A stretch of 64,000 bases of DNA from Bacteroidota bacterium (GTDB lineage: Bacteria > Bacteroidota > Bacteroidia > B-17B0 > Aurantibacillaceae), in contig JAUXZS010000056.1 in assembly GCA_030692515.1 (NCBI GenBank), forward strand, positions 465,629 through 529,628. Reading direction: 5' to 3'. Positions 54,261 to 63,864 of the stretch are shown one piece after another (the first letter of the stretch is position 1; every line of letters starts with the position of its first letter). The position numbers and the translations under genes are program-made. The notes under the pieces are model-generated. The model was not told where the DNA came from. It worked only from the letters and a program-made list of their open reading frames with translations, and searched no databases.

Positions 54261-55277
54261 TTATTTGGCTGATTTGTCGCTTAGATAGTCAGCGCAAACC
54301 TTCTCAATCACTTGGTTAAGAGACGCATAAGGAGATGGAATAATGGCTTTAATTTTAGCGTTTGAGAAAAGCTGCTTATTAAATGCAGAATTTATTATTG
54401 GCTTAGTAATTTTGCGTTTGTTTTTAGAAAATGTACAAAAAATGGCGTCTATTATTCTCGCAAATTCAAGCATTTTTTTGGTTGCATTTATCGTTGGCTT
54501 TTGTTTTTTTAAATGCGTTTGTATTAAATCCAAAATAGTTTTAAAAGAGTAATTATCTTCAATTAAAACATAGCGATTTGAAAACAAACCTTTATTAATC
54601 AGATAAATCATACTGGACGCAACATCTTGGGCACCAATATAACCTGCTAATCCCTCGGTGTAAAATTTGTTTCCATTATAGCACACATCAAATAATTTTG
54701 AACTGCTTTGCTTCCAAAAACCGGAAGATAAAATTACACCTGGGTTTACAATAACAGCATTTAAACCTTCTTCAATGCCACGCCAAACCTCTCTTTCGCC
54801 ATTATACTTGCTAATAGCGTAATCACTTTCTTTACCCGAAGATTTCCAAAAAACAGTTTCGTTTAAGGGAATTGTGTAATCTAAATTATTTATTGTTGCA
54901 ATAGAGCTTACATGACATAAAGCATCAATTTTTTTATATAGACATGCGTTAACGACATTTGCCGTACCAGTTTCATTTATCAAAAACATTTTTTCTCTAT
55001 CGTTTTTATCAAATGATACAAATCCAGAACAGTTATATACTGTTGTAATTCCTTCCAACACTGCTTCTATAGAATAGATATCTGTAACATCAACATCTAC
55101 CCATTTAATTTTTTCGAATAATTGTTTTGGATCAGCTGTGTAATACGAAAAAAGTTTTTCTACTTTTTTTATATCGCTGGTTTTTTGTTTACATGCAATA
55201 ACCACCTCGTTGTTTTGCAAGAGCTTTAAAACAACGTGACTCCCTAAAATACCTGTAGCACCAATTACTAAATTCAA
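54261..55277 (-). CDS. NAD-dependent epimerase/dehydratase-like protein
   Basis: 338 residues, extended SDR fold. GATGILGSHVVLKLL gives the nucleotide loop. The catalytic Tyr-Lys pair appears in SDYAISKYNGERE, with Ser in HVSSIATI. It resembles dihydroflavonol-reductase or 3-beta-hydroxysteroid-type enzymes; the substrate is unknown. It follows the PAP2 gene (12-base gap) in an operon with gpsA. Confidence 0.85.
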   Translation of the reverse strand: MNLVIGATGILGSHVVLKLLQNNEVVIACKQKTSDIKKVEKLFSYYTADPKQLFEKIKWVDVDVTDIYSIEAVLEGITTVYNCSGFVSFDKNDREKMFLINETGTANVVNACLYKKIDALCHVSSIATINNLDYTIPLNETVFWKSSGKESDYAISKYNGEREVWRGIEEGLNAVIVNPGVILSSGFWKQSSSKLFDVCYNGNKFYTEGLAGYIGAQDVASSMIYLINKGLFSNRYVLIEDNYSFKTILDLIQTHLKKQKPTINATKKMLEFARIIDAIFCTFSKNKRKITKPIINSAFNKQLFSNAKIKAIIPSPYASLNQVIEKVCADYLSDKSAK

Positions 55278-55289
55278 AATAGTGTCAAT

Positions 55290-55922
55290 TTAAATAAAAA
55301 TAATTTTTTGTAACCCAAAAAACAAACTTGTTTGTACAACTAAGCCCAACAGAAATCCTAAATACACCTGTGAGGGTTTGTGTTCTTTTAAAAATAAACG
55401 AGCAAAACCAACTACACCAGCAATAATTATTGTGCCAATATAATAAGGCGTCATATTAAATTGTATTAAATAGGATACAGAAATTAAAACCCCAAGTGCC
55501 CCGCCAATACCCACCATATGAGCACTTATTTTATATTTTAAATTAATTAATGTTGTAAGTAAAATAGAAATAGCACCTCCAATAATAAATAGTTTAACAC
55601 TATTCCAAATATTTACATCCATTAATAAATAAAATAAACCAAAATAAAACAGGGTGGTAATAAAATAGGGATATGTTCTGTCTTGCTGATGCGAGAGCAT
55701 TAAATTTGGTATTTTTTTAAGTTTCACTAAAATATAAATGTTAAGTAAAGGAAAAACAAAGGAGAAAAAAAATACGATAAGAGAAATGCGCCACTTTGTT
55801 TCAAATGGGGTTAAGTAATCATAAACTGTATTTTTTACGCCAAAGAAAAATAAAAGACACAAATAAGTTGCCATTAATAATGGGTGCATTAGTACCGAAA
55901 TTATTAGCGCAAAATTTTTCAA
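55290..55922 (-). CDS. PAP2-like membrane phosphatase
   Basis: A 210-residue protein with six or so hydrophobic helices. Weak PAP2 signature pieces are visible: HQQDRTYPYF (motif 1), KISAHMVGIGGA (SGH-like motif 2) and LKEHKPSQVYLGFLLG (motif 3 with His). It may dephosphorylate lipid phosphates such as undecaprenyl pyrophosphate. Between gpsA and the epimerase, it fits lipid metabolism. Motif 2 has SAH in place of the usual SGH. Confidence 0.7.
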   Translation of the reverse strand: MKNFALIISVLMHPLLMATYLCLLFFFGVKNTVYDYLTPFETKWRISLIVFFFSFVFPLLNIYILVKLKKIPNLMLSHQQDRTYPYFITTLFYFGLFYLLMDVNIWNSVKLFIIGGAISILLTTLINLKYKISAHMVGIGGALGVLISVSYLIQFNMTPYYIGTIIIAGVVGFARLFLKEHKPSQVYLGFLLGLVVQTSLFFGLQKIIFI

Positions 55923-55927
55923 TGCTA

Positions 55928-56920
55928 TTAGGATAATAGATTAGATAATTCAATTATTTCTTTTCTGGCGTCGTTGTTTTTGTATATAATATTATAAACA
56001 GCATTTGTAATTGGCATGTGAATGTTGTGGCTTTTGTTTATTTCATGCACACATTTTACAGCATAATACCCTTCGGCCACCATATTCATTTCTAATTGAG
56101 CGCGCTTAACACCATATCCTTTCCCAAGCATGGTGCCAAACATTCTGTTTCGACTAAACTGAGAATAAGCAGTAACTAACAAATCACCTAAATAGGCAGA
56201 GGCATTTATGTCTCTGTTTATTGGATGAACAGCATCAACAAACCGTTTTATTTCTTGGATGGCATTACTTATAAGCACCGCTAAAAAATTATCGCCATAA
56301 CCCAAACCATGACTAATACCACCTGCAATAGCAACCACATTTTTTAGAACTGCGGAATATTCAGTGCCATAAATATCATCGCTTACCGATGATTTTAAAT
56401 AGCGGCAGTTTAGTAATTTACTTAAAATGGTTGCGTTATTTGTGTTTTGCGATGCTATAGTAAGGTAGCTGAGTTTTTCCATTGCCACTTCTTCTGCATG
56501 ACATGGGCCGGTTATTACGCCAATGTTTTGTAAGGGAACATTGTAAATAGTATTTAAATATTCGCCAACAATTAAATTATGTTCGGGCACAATGCCTTTG
56601 ATGGCGGAAAAAATGATTTTGTTTTTAAAATCTTCTTCTTTTAAATTTAAAAAAGAAGTGTGTAAAAATGCTGATGGAATGGCAAGAATTATATAGTCTG
56701 AATTTTTAATGCAATCAGAAATTGAATCAAAAAAAGATATTTTTGTAATGTCAAAATCTACAGAACTTAAATATTTAGGATTGTTTTTGTATTCAATAAA
56801 CAAATCAATATCTTCTTGTTTACGAATAAACCAATTAATTTTTGAAGTATTGTTTAAGAGTAACTTTGCTAGTGCTGTTGCCCAACTTCCGCTACCAATA
56901 ATTGCTATACGAGGCACCAT
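55928..56920 (-). CDS. gpsA: NAD(P)+-dependent glycerol-3-phosphate dehydrogenase
   Basis: 330 residues. GpsA makes sn-glycerol-3-phosphate for phospholipid synthesis. The nucleotide loop is GSGSWATALAKLLLNN. The active site includes GPCHAEEVA and the Lys of LKNVVAIAGGISHGLGYGDN. The C-terminal block RNRMFGTMLGKGYGVKRAQ is typical. It is the first gene of an operon with PAP2 and the epimerase. Confidence 0.95.
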   Translation of the reverse strand: MVPRIAIIGSGSWATALAKLLLNNTSKINWFIRKQEDIDLFIEYKNNPKYLSSVDFDITKISFFDSISDCIKNSDYIILAIPSAFLHTSFLNLKEEDFKNKIIFSAIKGIVPEHNLIVGEYLNTIYNVPLQNIGVITGPCHAEEVAMEKLSYLTIASQNTNNATILSKLLNCRYLKSSVSDDIYGTEYSAVLKNVVAIAGGISHGLGYGDNFLAVLISNAIQEIKRFVDAVHPINRDINASAYLGDLLVTAYSQFSRNRMFGTMLGKGYGVKRAQLEMNMVAEGYYAVKCVHEINKSHNIHMPITNAVYNIIYKNNDARKEIIELSNLLS

Positions 56921-56985
56921 ATTTAAGAGCTTAATTAAATTTATTTAAAAACTGAAAAGCATTTTTTGTTTCAACTTTTATAAAG

Positions 56986-57681
56986 TTACACAAAAATAAT
57001 ATCTTCATCTGGTAAATTTCCTAAACCAACAAAACGATTATAAACTCTTGCAAGTGTAATTACATCTTTTTGACAATACTTGGCAATTTTTTCGAGGTTT
57101 TTTTCTTCGTAAAAAGTTTTACTAACCATGCTTCCATCTATTTCATCTTTCGGCGAAGGAATACCAAATACGTGTGCTAACAAATTAAGAGAACTGAAAT
57201 TTTTAACGTCTCCAAATTTCCATAAATCCATAGTGTCAATATGTTTTACCTCCCATGGTTTTAAGCCTTGAATTTGCAGGGTTTTTGGTAAACTTAAATT
57301 ATTAATTAAAAACCGGCGACATAAAAATGGGAAGTCAAACTCTTTACCATTGTGTGCGCATAATAAATGACTATAAGTATTAAAATGCGATTTTAAAAGA
57401 TCAGCAAACTGATTTAAGATGTCAACTTCATTGTTAGAAGAAATTGTTTTTACTCTAAATTTATTTTGATTATAAAAACCTAATCCAATACATACAACTT
57501 TCGAAAACTCGGCATAAATACCTGCCTTATTGTATTGTTGCTCGGCAGACACTTCTTTATTGTATTGCCATTTTTTATTCCAGAGTTCTTTTGTGTTTTC
57601 ATCTAACTCATCGTATTTATAAACTAATGGAACCGTTTCAATGTCTATAAACAATATTTTTTCGATATCTGTTTTTGTCAT
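56986..57681 (-). CDS. PolB-like 3'-5' exonuclease
   Basis: 231 residues, DEDDy exonuclease fold resembling the proofreading domain of family B DNA polymerases. Exo I FIDIETVPL, exo II with CAHNGKEFDFPFLCRR, and exo III with YCQKDVITLARVYNRF (the Y variant). It degrades single-stranded DNA ends. It follows the small lipoprotein gene by 7 bases. Confidence 0.85.
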   Translation of the reverse strand: MTKTDIEKILFIDIETVPLVYKYDELDENTKELWNKKWQYNKEVSAEQQYNKAGIYAEFSKVVCIGLGFYNQNKFRVKTISSNNEVDILNQFADLLKSHFNTYSHLLCAHNGKEFDFPFLCRRFLINNLSLPKTLQIQGLKPWEVKHIDTMDLWKFGDVKNFSSLNLLAHVFGIPSPKDEIDGSMVSKTFYEEKNLEKIAKYCQKDVITLARVYNRFVGLGNLPDEDIIFV

Positions 57682-57688
57682 GGTTTTT

Positions 57689-58087
57689 TTAAATGTTGTA
57701 ATCGTTTGGTGTAATTACAAATGAATAAATAAATTTACCGTTTCTATCTTTATAATAATATTCAAAATTAGAATTAATTCGTTTTAATTCATCTAACTCT
57801 TTATTTGTTTTTATGGTAGTAATAATTCCCGGCCTAACTGCTACGTTAAATTTAGAAGTGTCTACATTTTCAACCTGCAAATTTATTAATGTATAAATAT
57901 ATACAATTGTATTTCCCGCTTTTATTTCTATGCCGTCCATTCGAGTTTCGGCGTCAATCATCATTGGACACTGGCTATTAAATTGTTTAACCACCTTAAT
58001 AGCTTTGTTATCTATAGTTTCAGGCGCGGCACATTGGGTGAAAAGCAGGGCCAGTAAAAAACTGTTTAGTATTATTTTTTTATTCAA
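57689..58087 (-). CDS. Small lipoprotein of unknown function
   Basis: 132 residues. Lipobox at about residue 19 (ALLFTQCAAPE). The mature part is beta-rich with DAETRMDGIEIKAGN and IVYIYTLINLQVE and a FEYYYKDRNGKFIYSFVITP end. No family is recognised. It is linked to the exonuclease gene by a 7-base gap. Confidence 0.7.
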   Translation of the reverse strand: MNKKIILNSFLLALLFTQCAAPETIDNKAIKVVKQFNSQCPMMIDAETRMDGIEIKAGNTIVYIYTLINLQVENVDTSKFNVAVRPGIITTIKTNKELDELKRINSNFEYYYKDRNGKFIYSFVITPNDYNI

Positions 58088-58150
58088 AATAATGAGTGTG
58101 TAGTTTATTCTTTAATAATTCGATTACCAGATTATTCTAATAAAAATTCT

Positions 58151-58768
58151 TTATACCATTTTTTTTACTTCGTTAATCAAGGTTTGTTTTACGTGTTGCC
58201 AGGTTAACGTTTTTTCTTTCAATAAAACAATATCTTCTTGATGCTCGGCATCTTCAAAATACACCAAGCTGCGCTGAACAGCAAACTTGTTAATGTTTTT
58301 ATATTTTTTTTCGAACAAGTCTATCATCTCTTGCAGAGTAAAATCATGCAATAAAAAATAAATGTCGTAAAAATCACGTTTAGATCCTCTGTTCATTACC
58401 GTTTTTAATTTCATTGCGGCAATGTCCTCTTTATTGGCAAGTTTAATGCCTTCAAACAAAATGGGTTCTGCTAAAAAAGGATATGGATAATTTAAAATAT
58501 CCAATTTTACGTTTTCAATTTCCATAAACAAAGCATACTCAGATGTGTTTTTTAAAACAACATTGGGTAATTGCAATAATTCGTTTTCTACCAAAAACAA
58601 ATCGCTTTTTTTGGCGCTAAAAAAATCAAAGTCGTATGATAACCTGTGTCCGATTTGTAGCGCCAACGACGTGCCACCCACTAAATAAAAATCGCTTAAA
58701 CATTTTTGTTTACCTACTAAGCGCAGTAAATCCAATGTTCGGGCTGAGACTGCATTAAGTTGTAACAT
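58151..58768 (-). CDS. AbiEii/AbiGii-family nucleotidyltransferase
   Basis: 205 residues of a nucleotidyltransferase toxin-like family: GGTSLALQIGHRLSYDFDFF with the D-x-D pair, followed by the third carboxylate in VKLDILNYPY and the RKRDFYD-like SKRDFYDIYFLL block. AbiEii enzymes are the toxin half of type IV toxin-antitoxin pairs. The upstream DUF6922-like gene overlaps it by 52 bases and is the likely partner. It is also related to the enzyme at 15163. Confidence 0.85.
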   Translation of the reverse strand: MLQLNAVSARTLDLLRLVGKQKCLSDFYLVGGTSLALQIGHRLSYDFDFFSAKKSDLFLVENELLQLPNVVLKNTSEYALFMEIENVKLDILNYPYPFLAEPILFEGIKLANKEDIAAMKLKTVMNRGSKRDFYDIYFLLHDFTLQEMIDLFEKKYKNINKFAVQRSLVYFEDAEHQEDIVLLKEKTLTWQHVKQTLINEVKKMV

Positions 58769-59007
58769 TTAAAATCGGTTAAAGGTATATTGTAAATAGC
58801 ACTTAAAAAATAAACACTCTTTTTTGATATGTAGTTAGTGGCTTTTGTGGCGCTAATAATTTTTTCGAGGCCATAATAGGCTTTTATTTGTTGCCAATCC
58901 TCTAAAGTACCTCTATCTAAAACGCGACAAATTACCCATTGGTAATTATTATCCCAATGGATCTTATTATAATCTACATCCCAAAAAAGTGTAGGGTTTA
59001 ATTGCAT
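58717..59007 (-). CDS. DUF6922-like antitoxin candidate
   Basis: 96 residues. The N-terminal FWDVDYNKIHWDNNYQWVICRVLDRG block, followed by DWQQIKAYYGLEKI, looks like DUF6922 proteins, which accompany AbiEii toxins. It precedes and overlaps the AbiEii-like gene by 52 bases on the same strand. The region upstream (59008-59131) shows no gene. Confidence 0.7.
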   Translation of the reverse strand: MQLNPTLFWDVDYNKIHWDNNYQWVICRVLDRGTLEDWQQIKAYYGLEKIISATKATNYISKKSVYFLSAIYNIPLTDFKCYNLMQSQPEHWIYCA

Positions 59008-59131
59008 AATTCAAAGTTAATGGATATTGTTAGTTATTCAAAACAAAAATTATTTCTCGAATTACAGGCTCGCTTCGCACCCACCCTGAATGCGGATAAA
59101 CACCCTTCGGCTCACCTCATGGCACCACAAT

Positions 59132-59164
59132 AAAAAAAGCCATTCAATGTTGTTGAATGGCTTT
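59132..59164 (-). terminator. Terminator of the pyrophosphatase gene
   Basis: AAAGCCATTCAA (59136-59147) against TTGAATGGCTTT (59153-59164), loop TGTTG. On the minus strand a run of seven T follows the stem, 22 bases after the stop. Confidence 0.85.
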
Positions 59165-59186
59165 AGTTTTTTAAATGTAGTAAAAA

Positions 59187-61958
59187 TTATTTTTTTTCTT
59201 GACTAGCCTCTAACGTAATTTCAATCTTAACGTCTTCTCCAACTCCACCACCTTCGCCAACTCCAAAGTCTGTACGCTTAATAATTGTTTCGCCTTCAAA
59301 TCCGGCTACGTCAACTTTTTTGCCTTCCCATTCTTGAGACGAAAGACCAATATAATTAAAACGTAATTCAATATCTTTTGCTACACCTTTTAAAGTTAAT
59401 TTGCCTTTGGCTAAATAAGAATATTTACCTGGCTCAGATATCTTTTCTACAGTAGTAGCTTCAAACATTGCTTTTTTGTTTTTAGTTACATCAAAAAATT
59501 CAGACTTGTCTTTTAAATGACCATCGCGATATGAGTTTTGTGTATTTAAACTTGTCATATCTAAACGAATAAATATTTTTGGACCATTAGCATTGTCAAG
59601 ATTAACATTACCGCTATCAATGTTGATAGTTCCTCTAGTGTCTGTTACAATATGTTTAACGCTAAACGCAACAGAACTATGCGCGCCGTCTACAATAAAA
59701 TTACCTTTTAGTTCGGCAATATCTTTCATGTTTGCAGTCATAATGCTATCGCATTGTGCTTTGCTTGTGCAAGTATATTCTTGTCCGTTAATATTACATT
59801 TAATAATTTCTTCTTTAATACAACATGAACCTTCTGGTCCGCCACCAGTAACAGCAATATAAGGCGCTATTACTAAGGATACGATACTCATTAATTTAAT
59901 TAAGATGTTCATTGAAGGTCCTGAAGTATCTTTAAATGGATCACCAACAGTGTCACCAGTTACAGAAGCCTTATGTGGCTCTGATTTTTTGTAAAACATT
60001 TCGCCATTAATTAAAACACCTTTCTCAAAAGATTTTTTAGCATTATCCCAAGCACCACCGGCGTTAGATTGAAAGATCCCCATTAACACGCCGCTAACCG
60101 TTACCCCAGCTAATAAACCACCTAATACTTCTGGTCCGAAAATAAAACCAACAATAAGAGGTGTAATTAATGCAATAGCACCTGGCATCATCATTTCGCG
60201 GATAGAAGCTTTAGTTGAAATAGCGACACATTTTTCGTATTCAGGTTTTGCTTTGTATTCCATAATTCCTGGAATTTCACGGAACTGACGACGAACTTCT
60301 TGTACCATGTCCATAGCAGCTTTACCAACCGCTTGAATACATAATGCAGAGAAAATAAATGGAATCATACCACCAACAAATAATCCGGCTAAAACTGGCG
60401 CTTTGTAAATGTCAATTGCATCAATACCTGCAATACCTACAAAAGCAGCAAATAAAGCTAATGACGTTAGAGCAGCAGAAGCAATAGCAAAACCTTTTCC
60501 TGTTGCGGCAGTAGTGTTACCAACCGCGTCTAAATTATCAGTACGCTCACGAACTTCAGGAGGTAACTGACTCATTTCTGCAATACCACCAGCGTTATCA
60601 GCAATTGGACCAAAAGCGTCAATTGCTAATTGCATAGCTGTAGTTGCCATCATACCGGCGGCGGCAATTGCTACACCGTATAAACCAGCAAAATAATAAG
60701 AAGCCATTATACCTGCGGCTAAAGTTAAAATAGGAATAACAGTAGATTTCATACCTACAGATAAACCACCAATAATATTAGTGGCATGCCCAGTAGAAGA
60801 TTGTTGAATAATTGATAAAACTGGAGCTTTACCCATTGCGGTGTAATATTCAGTTACAATACTCATAACTGCACCAACTACTGTTCCAACCACGATGGCT
60901 AAAAACACATTTAAATTTGTAAACTCATAACCACGTAAACTTAAAGTTTCAGGCAACATCCACATTACAATAAAATAAGAAGCTATCACAGTAATTAACA
61001 TAGAAGCCCAGTTACCTAAATTTAAAGCAGTTTGAACATTTGATTTATCGTCTTTAATTCTAACAAACCAAGTTCCAACAATAGAGAAAAGAATACCTAA
61101 GCCACAAATTACCATTGGTAATAAGATTGGCGACATACCATTAAATTTATCAGCAGTAGCATCAATCTCTTGACCTAAGACCATTGTAGCTAAAATTGTT
61201 GCAACGTAAGAGCCAAATAAATCGGCACCCATTCCGGCAACGTCACCTACGTTGTCACCTACGTTATCGGCAATGGTAGCAGGATTACGAACATCATCTT
61301 CAGGAATACCAGCTTCTACTTTACCAACTAAGTCAGCACCAACGTCGGCAGCTTTAGTATAAATACCTCCACCAACACGCGCAAATAAAGCAATAGATTC
61401 AGCACCTAAAGAAAATCCGGTTAAAACTTCGATGGCAGTTTTTACTGTATTTTCACCTAAATCGGCGAATATCATTAAAAACGCAATAAATAAACCACCT
61501 AAACCTAATACTGCTAAGCCAGCAACACCAAGACCCATTACTGTTCCGCCAGTAAAAGAAACTTTTAAAGCCTGCTTTAAACTTGTACGAGCAGCTTGCG
61601 TAGTACGAACGTTAGCTTTTGTGGCCACTTTCATACCAATATACCCAGCAGTAGCAGAAAATACTGCGCCGATTATAAATGCAATTGAAATAATCCAACT
61701 AGAGTGAATCTCTTTACCATTTACTTCATGAATTGTACCTGAATAAGCTAATAATGCGGCGGCAAAAATTACAAATATGCTTAATACTTTCCACTCTGCT
61801 TTTAAAAATGCCATGGCACCATCGGCTATATAGCCAGCCAATTCCTGCATGTTTTTATCACCGGCATCTTGCTTAGAAACCCAAGCAGATTTTATTGCCA
61901 TTACTATTAAACCAACTATACCTAAAAGAGGTACTAAATAAATAACGCTATCATTCAT
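59187..61958 (-). CDS. hppA: Membrane pyrophosphatase fused to a C-terminal YceI domain
   Basis: 923 residues, about 170-200 more than usual. Residues 1-710 are a K+-stimulated ion-pumping pyrophosphatase: [18 protein letters not shown] and [16 protein letters not shown] for PPi/Mg binding, [26 protein letters not shown] (Ala rather than Lys, typical of K+-dependent forms) and [13 protein letters not shown] near the end. A Cys-rich linker (about 712-742, five Cys) leads to residues 754-923, a full YceI-like lipocalin domain ([35 protein letters not shown]). The C-terminus of M-PPases faces the periplasm, where YceI normally works. Na+ versus H+ pumping is not decided here. Confidence 0.92.
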   Translation of the reverse strand: MNDSVIYLVPLLGIVGLIVMAIKSAWVSKQDAGDKNMQELAGYIADGAMAFLKAEWKVLSIFVIFAAALLAYSGTIHEVNGKEIHSSWIISIAFIIGAVFSATAGYIGMKVATKANVRTTQAARTSLKQALKVSFTGGTVMGLGVAGLAVLGLGGLFIAFLMIFADLGENTVKTAIEVLTGFSLGAESIALFARVGGGIYTKAADVGADLVGKVEAGIPEDDVRNPATIADNVGDNVGDVAGMGADLFGSYVATILATMVLGQEIDATADKFNGMSPILLPMVICGLGILFSIVGTWFVRIKDDKSNVQTALNLGNWASMLITVIASYFIVMWMLPETLSLRGYEFTNLNVFLAIVVGTVVGAVMSIVTEYYTAMGKAPVLSIIQQSSTGHATNIIGGLSVGMKSTVIPILTLAAGIMASYYFAGLYGVAIAAAGMMATTAMQLAIDAFGPIADNAGGIAEMSQLPPEVRERTDNLDAVGNTTAATGKGFAIASAALTSLALFAAFVGIAGIDAIDIYKAPVLAGLFVGGMIPFIFSALCIQAVGKAAMDMVQEVRRQFREIPGIMEYKAKPEYEKCVAISTKASIREMMMPGAIALITPLIVGFIFGPEVLGGLLAGVTVSGVLMGIFQSNAGGAWDNAKKSFEKGVLINGEMFYKKSEPHKASVTGDTVGDPFKDTSGPSMNILIKLMSIVSLVIAPYIAVTGGGPEGSCCIKEEIIKCNINGQEYTCTSKAQCDSIMTANMKDIAELKGNFIVDGAHSSVAFSVKHIVTDTRGTINIDSGNVNLDNANGPKIFIRLDMTSLNTQNSYRDGHLKDKSEFFDVTKNKKAMFEATTVEKISEPGKYSYLAKGKLTLKGVAKDIELRFNYIGLSSQEWEGKKVDVAGFEGETIIKRTDFGVGEGGGVGEDVKIEITLEASQEKK

Positions 61959-61980
61959 AATTCTATAATTTATAGGGTTG

Positions 61981-61988
61981 CAAAAATA
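61981..61988 (-). promoter_or_regulatory. -7 box of hppA
   Basis: TATTTTTG on the minus strand, 22 bases before the ATG at 61958. No clear -33 TTG. Confidence 0.5.
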
Positions 61989-62051
61989 ACAATTTTCTTC
62001 TAAATAGAAAATTATATAGCGGATTGATAATTAACTAGTTGGCATTATTAA

Positions 62052-62081
62052 TTGTGGTATAAATAAGAAATAATAAATTTG
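62052..62081 (+). promoter_or_regulatory. Promoter of the flavoprotein gene
   Basis: TTG at 62052-62054, 19 bases, then TAAATTTG at 62074-62081. This is the best match to the Bacteroidota -33/-7 pattern in the window. The ATG is 10 bases further on. Confidence 0.65.
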
Positions 62082-62091
62082 CAACTATAAT

Positions 62092-63564
62092 ATGGAACAT
62101 TACGATTTAATAGTAATTGGAGGAGGACCCAGCGGATATGCCGGTGCCATGAGGGCAATAGATTTTGGTAAAAAAGTTTTAATAATCGAAAAAAAACGAA
62201 TTGGAGGAGCGGGAATTTATGATGGAGTTTTATCGTCCAAAACTTTATGGGAGCAATCGCTTAAAATTGCTGCAATTAGAGAATTAATACCCAACTATAG
62301 CCCAAAATTTGATGATATATCAAAAATTGTAAACGAAGCGGTATTTGAACGCAAAACCCAAATGACGGTTCACTTACAACTATTACAAAAACAAAATAAC
62401 CGATTGTTGTTTTATGATAAAGGAACTGCCTATTTAAAAGATAAACATACAGTTCAGATAACTAAAGAAGACGACATTGTGAAAACCGTTAGTGCAAAAT
62501 ATATTTTGTTAGCAACCGGAAGCCGACCACGTGTACCGGCTAATATTAAAGCGGACGAGCAAATAATTGTTACTAGCGATGGCATAAAAAATTTTACTGA
62601 GTTTCCAAAAAGCATGGTTGTGCTTGGTGCCGGAGTTATTGGCTGCGAATTTGCGACCATTTTTTCGGGCTTTGGAACAACAAAAGTAAATTTAATAGAC
62701 AAGGCTGATCGTATTTTGCCATTTGAGGATGAGGATATTGCCGATGTTATAAAAAACAATTTGGAAGCTAATAACGCGAAAGTTCATCATGGCGCTTCGT
62801 TAAAACGGATGGAGATTGTGAATGGAAAAGTAGAGTATGAGCTAGAATATAAAGATGGTAAAACTGACGTGTTAACAGTGGACAAAGCATTAATTTCTAT
62901 TGGCCGTATTGCAAACGTTGAAAATATTGGACTAGAAAACGCCGGAGTAAAATTAAATTCAAGAGGTTCTATTTGGGATGATGATACTCAAACAAATATT
63001 AGTAATATTTTTGTGGCAGGTGATGTTACTACCGAAGTAGCGCTTGTTAATGTTGGTGAGCGAGAAGCACGACATGCGGTTGTAAGAATGTTTGGGCCCA
63101 CCGTTAAACCTTTAACGTATCAAAATATTAGTTCTATCATGTTCTTAAATCCAGAAGTTGCAGCCGTTGGTATGAATGAACAGGAATGTGTTGCTAAAGG
63201 CATTGCTCATAAAGTTGTAAAGTTAGATTACACAACAAACGCACGGGCAATTGCTATGCGAAAAACAAAAGGCTTTTTTAAAATAATTGTTACCAACGAT
63301 AATGGTATGCGCATTTTAGGTATGCGTGTTGTGGGCGAGCATGCAAGCAGTGCAATACAAGCTGTGGCCTATTTAATTCACACTAATCAAGGCATACGAG
63401 AATTAGCAGACATGATGCATCCACATCCTAGTATTATTGAAGGAGTGCAAGAGTGTTTAAGAATGCTCTTAAATAAATCTATTTACAAACCTTATGTTTT
63501 TAAAGACCGTTTAAAATGTTATGTGTGCGAAAATGGTGTTTGTACACCTGTAGAGAGCTTATAA
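62092..63564 (+). CDS. Dihydrolipoamide-dehydrogenase-like flavoprotein lacking the redox disulfide
   Basis: A 490-residue FAD/NAD(P)-binding protein of the two-domain disulfide reductase fold. FAD motif VIGGGPSGYAGAM at about 8-20; second nucleotide loop VLGAGVIGCEFATIFSGFG; FAD motif IFVAGDVTTEVALVNVGEREARHAV. The dimer-domain catalytic HPHPSIIE (His445, Glu450) is kept. The GGTCxxxGCIPSK site is GGAGIYDGVLSSK, so both redox Cys are replaced (Gly41, Val46). The C-terminal extension carries Cys476, Cys479 and Cys484 (CX2CX4C). It may be a transhydrogenase-like or quinone reductase; lipoamide turnover is unlikely. Confidence 0.9.
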   Translation: MEHYDLIVIGGGPSGYAGAMRAIDFGKKVLIIEKKRIGGAGIYDGVLSSKTLWEQSLKIAAIRELIPNYSPKFDDISKIVNEAVFERKTQMTVHLQLLQKQNNRLLFYDKGTAYLKDKHTVQITKEDDIVKTVSAKYILLATGSRPRVPANIKADEQIIVTSDGIKNFTEFPKSMVVLGAGVIGCEFATIFSGFGTTKVNLIDKADRILPFEDEDIADVIKNNLEANNAKVHHGASLKRMEIVNGKVEYELEYKDGKTDVLTVDKALISIGRIANVENIGLENAGVKLNSRGSIWDDDTQTNISNIFVAGDVTTEVALVNVGEREARHAVVRMFGPTVKPLTYQNISSIMFLNPEVAAVGMNEQECVAKGIAHKVVKLDYTTNARAIAMRKTKGFFKIIVTNDNGMRILGMRVVGEHASSAIQAVAYLIHTNQGIRELADMMHPHPSIIEGVQECLRMLLNKSIYKPYVFKDRLKCYVCENGVCTPVESL

Positions 63565-63567
63565 ACG

Positions 63568-63590
63568 GCCACTAATTGCACGAATTACAC
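63568..63590. repeat. Family A left arm without a clear right arm
   Basis: GCCACTAATTGCACGAATTA begins at 63568, matching family A. A degraded right side (CTAATATAACTAGTC near 63641) may be all that remains. Confidence 0.5.
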
Positions 63591-63693
63591 CAAACACTTT
63601 TAATTTATAAAATTTTTTTGTGAAATAATTGTTTGTGAAAACTAATATAACTAGTCAACCCTCAAAAAGTCAATTTAGAAAATAAATTTTATT

Positions 63694-63864
63694 GGCGCAC
63701 AGTTTTTCAACGTAATGTTGTTTTGATTTTTTGCAGAGATAATTGCTGTCTAAACTCTGCGGTTAGTTGAATCGGCATGCAGACAAGAGTTTAGAAAGAC
63801 AATGGTTTTATTTTGGCTGCCTCTACATCGCCAAAATAAAAATCTCCTTCAAAAAATCGAAAGC
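63694..63864. repeat. 171-bp structured repeat, family B, copy 2
   Basis: It pairs with 35117-35287 at the same length and in the same orientation. The GGCTGCC...TCGCCAAAATAA stem region and the TGTCTAAACTCTGCGGTTAG block are kept. The first stem has decayed on the right side, while the TTATTTTGGC/GCCAAAATAA stem is perfect in both copies. Confidence 0.75.

Noticed and set aside
59047..59122. GC-richer stretch with CGCTTCGCACCCACC as a possible tRNA or RNA gene
   Set aside because: I could not fold it into a cloverleaf or find a T-loop; it looks like a remnant of a repeat.
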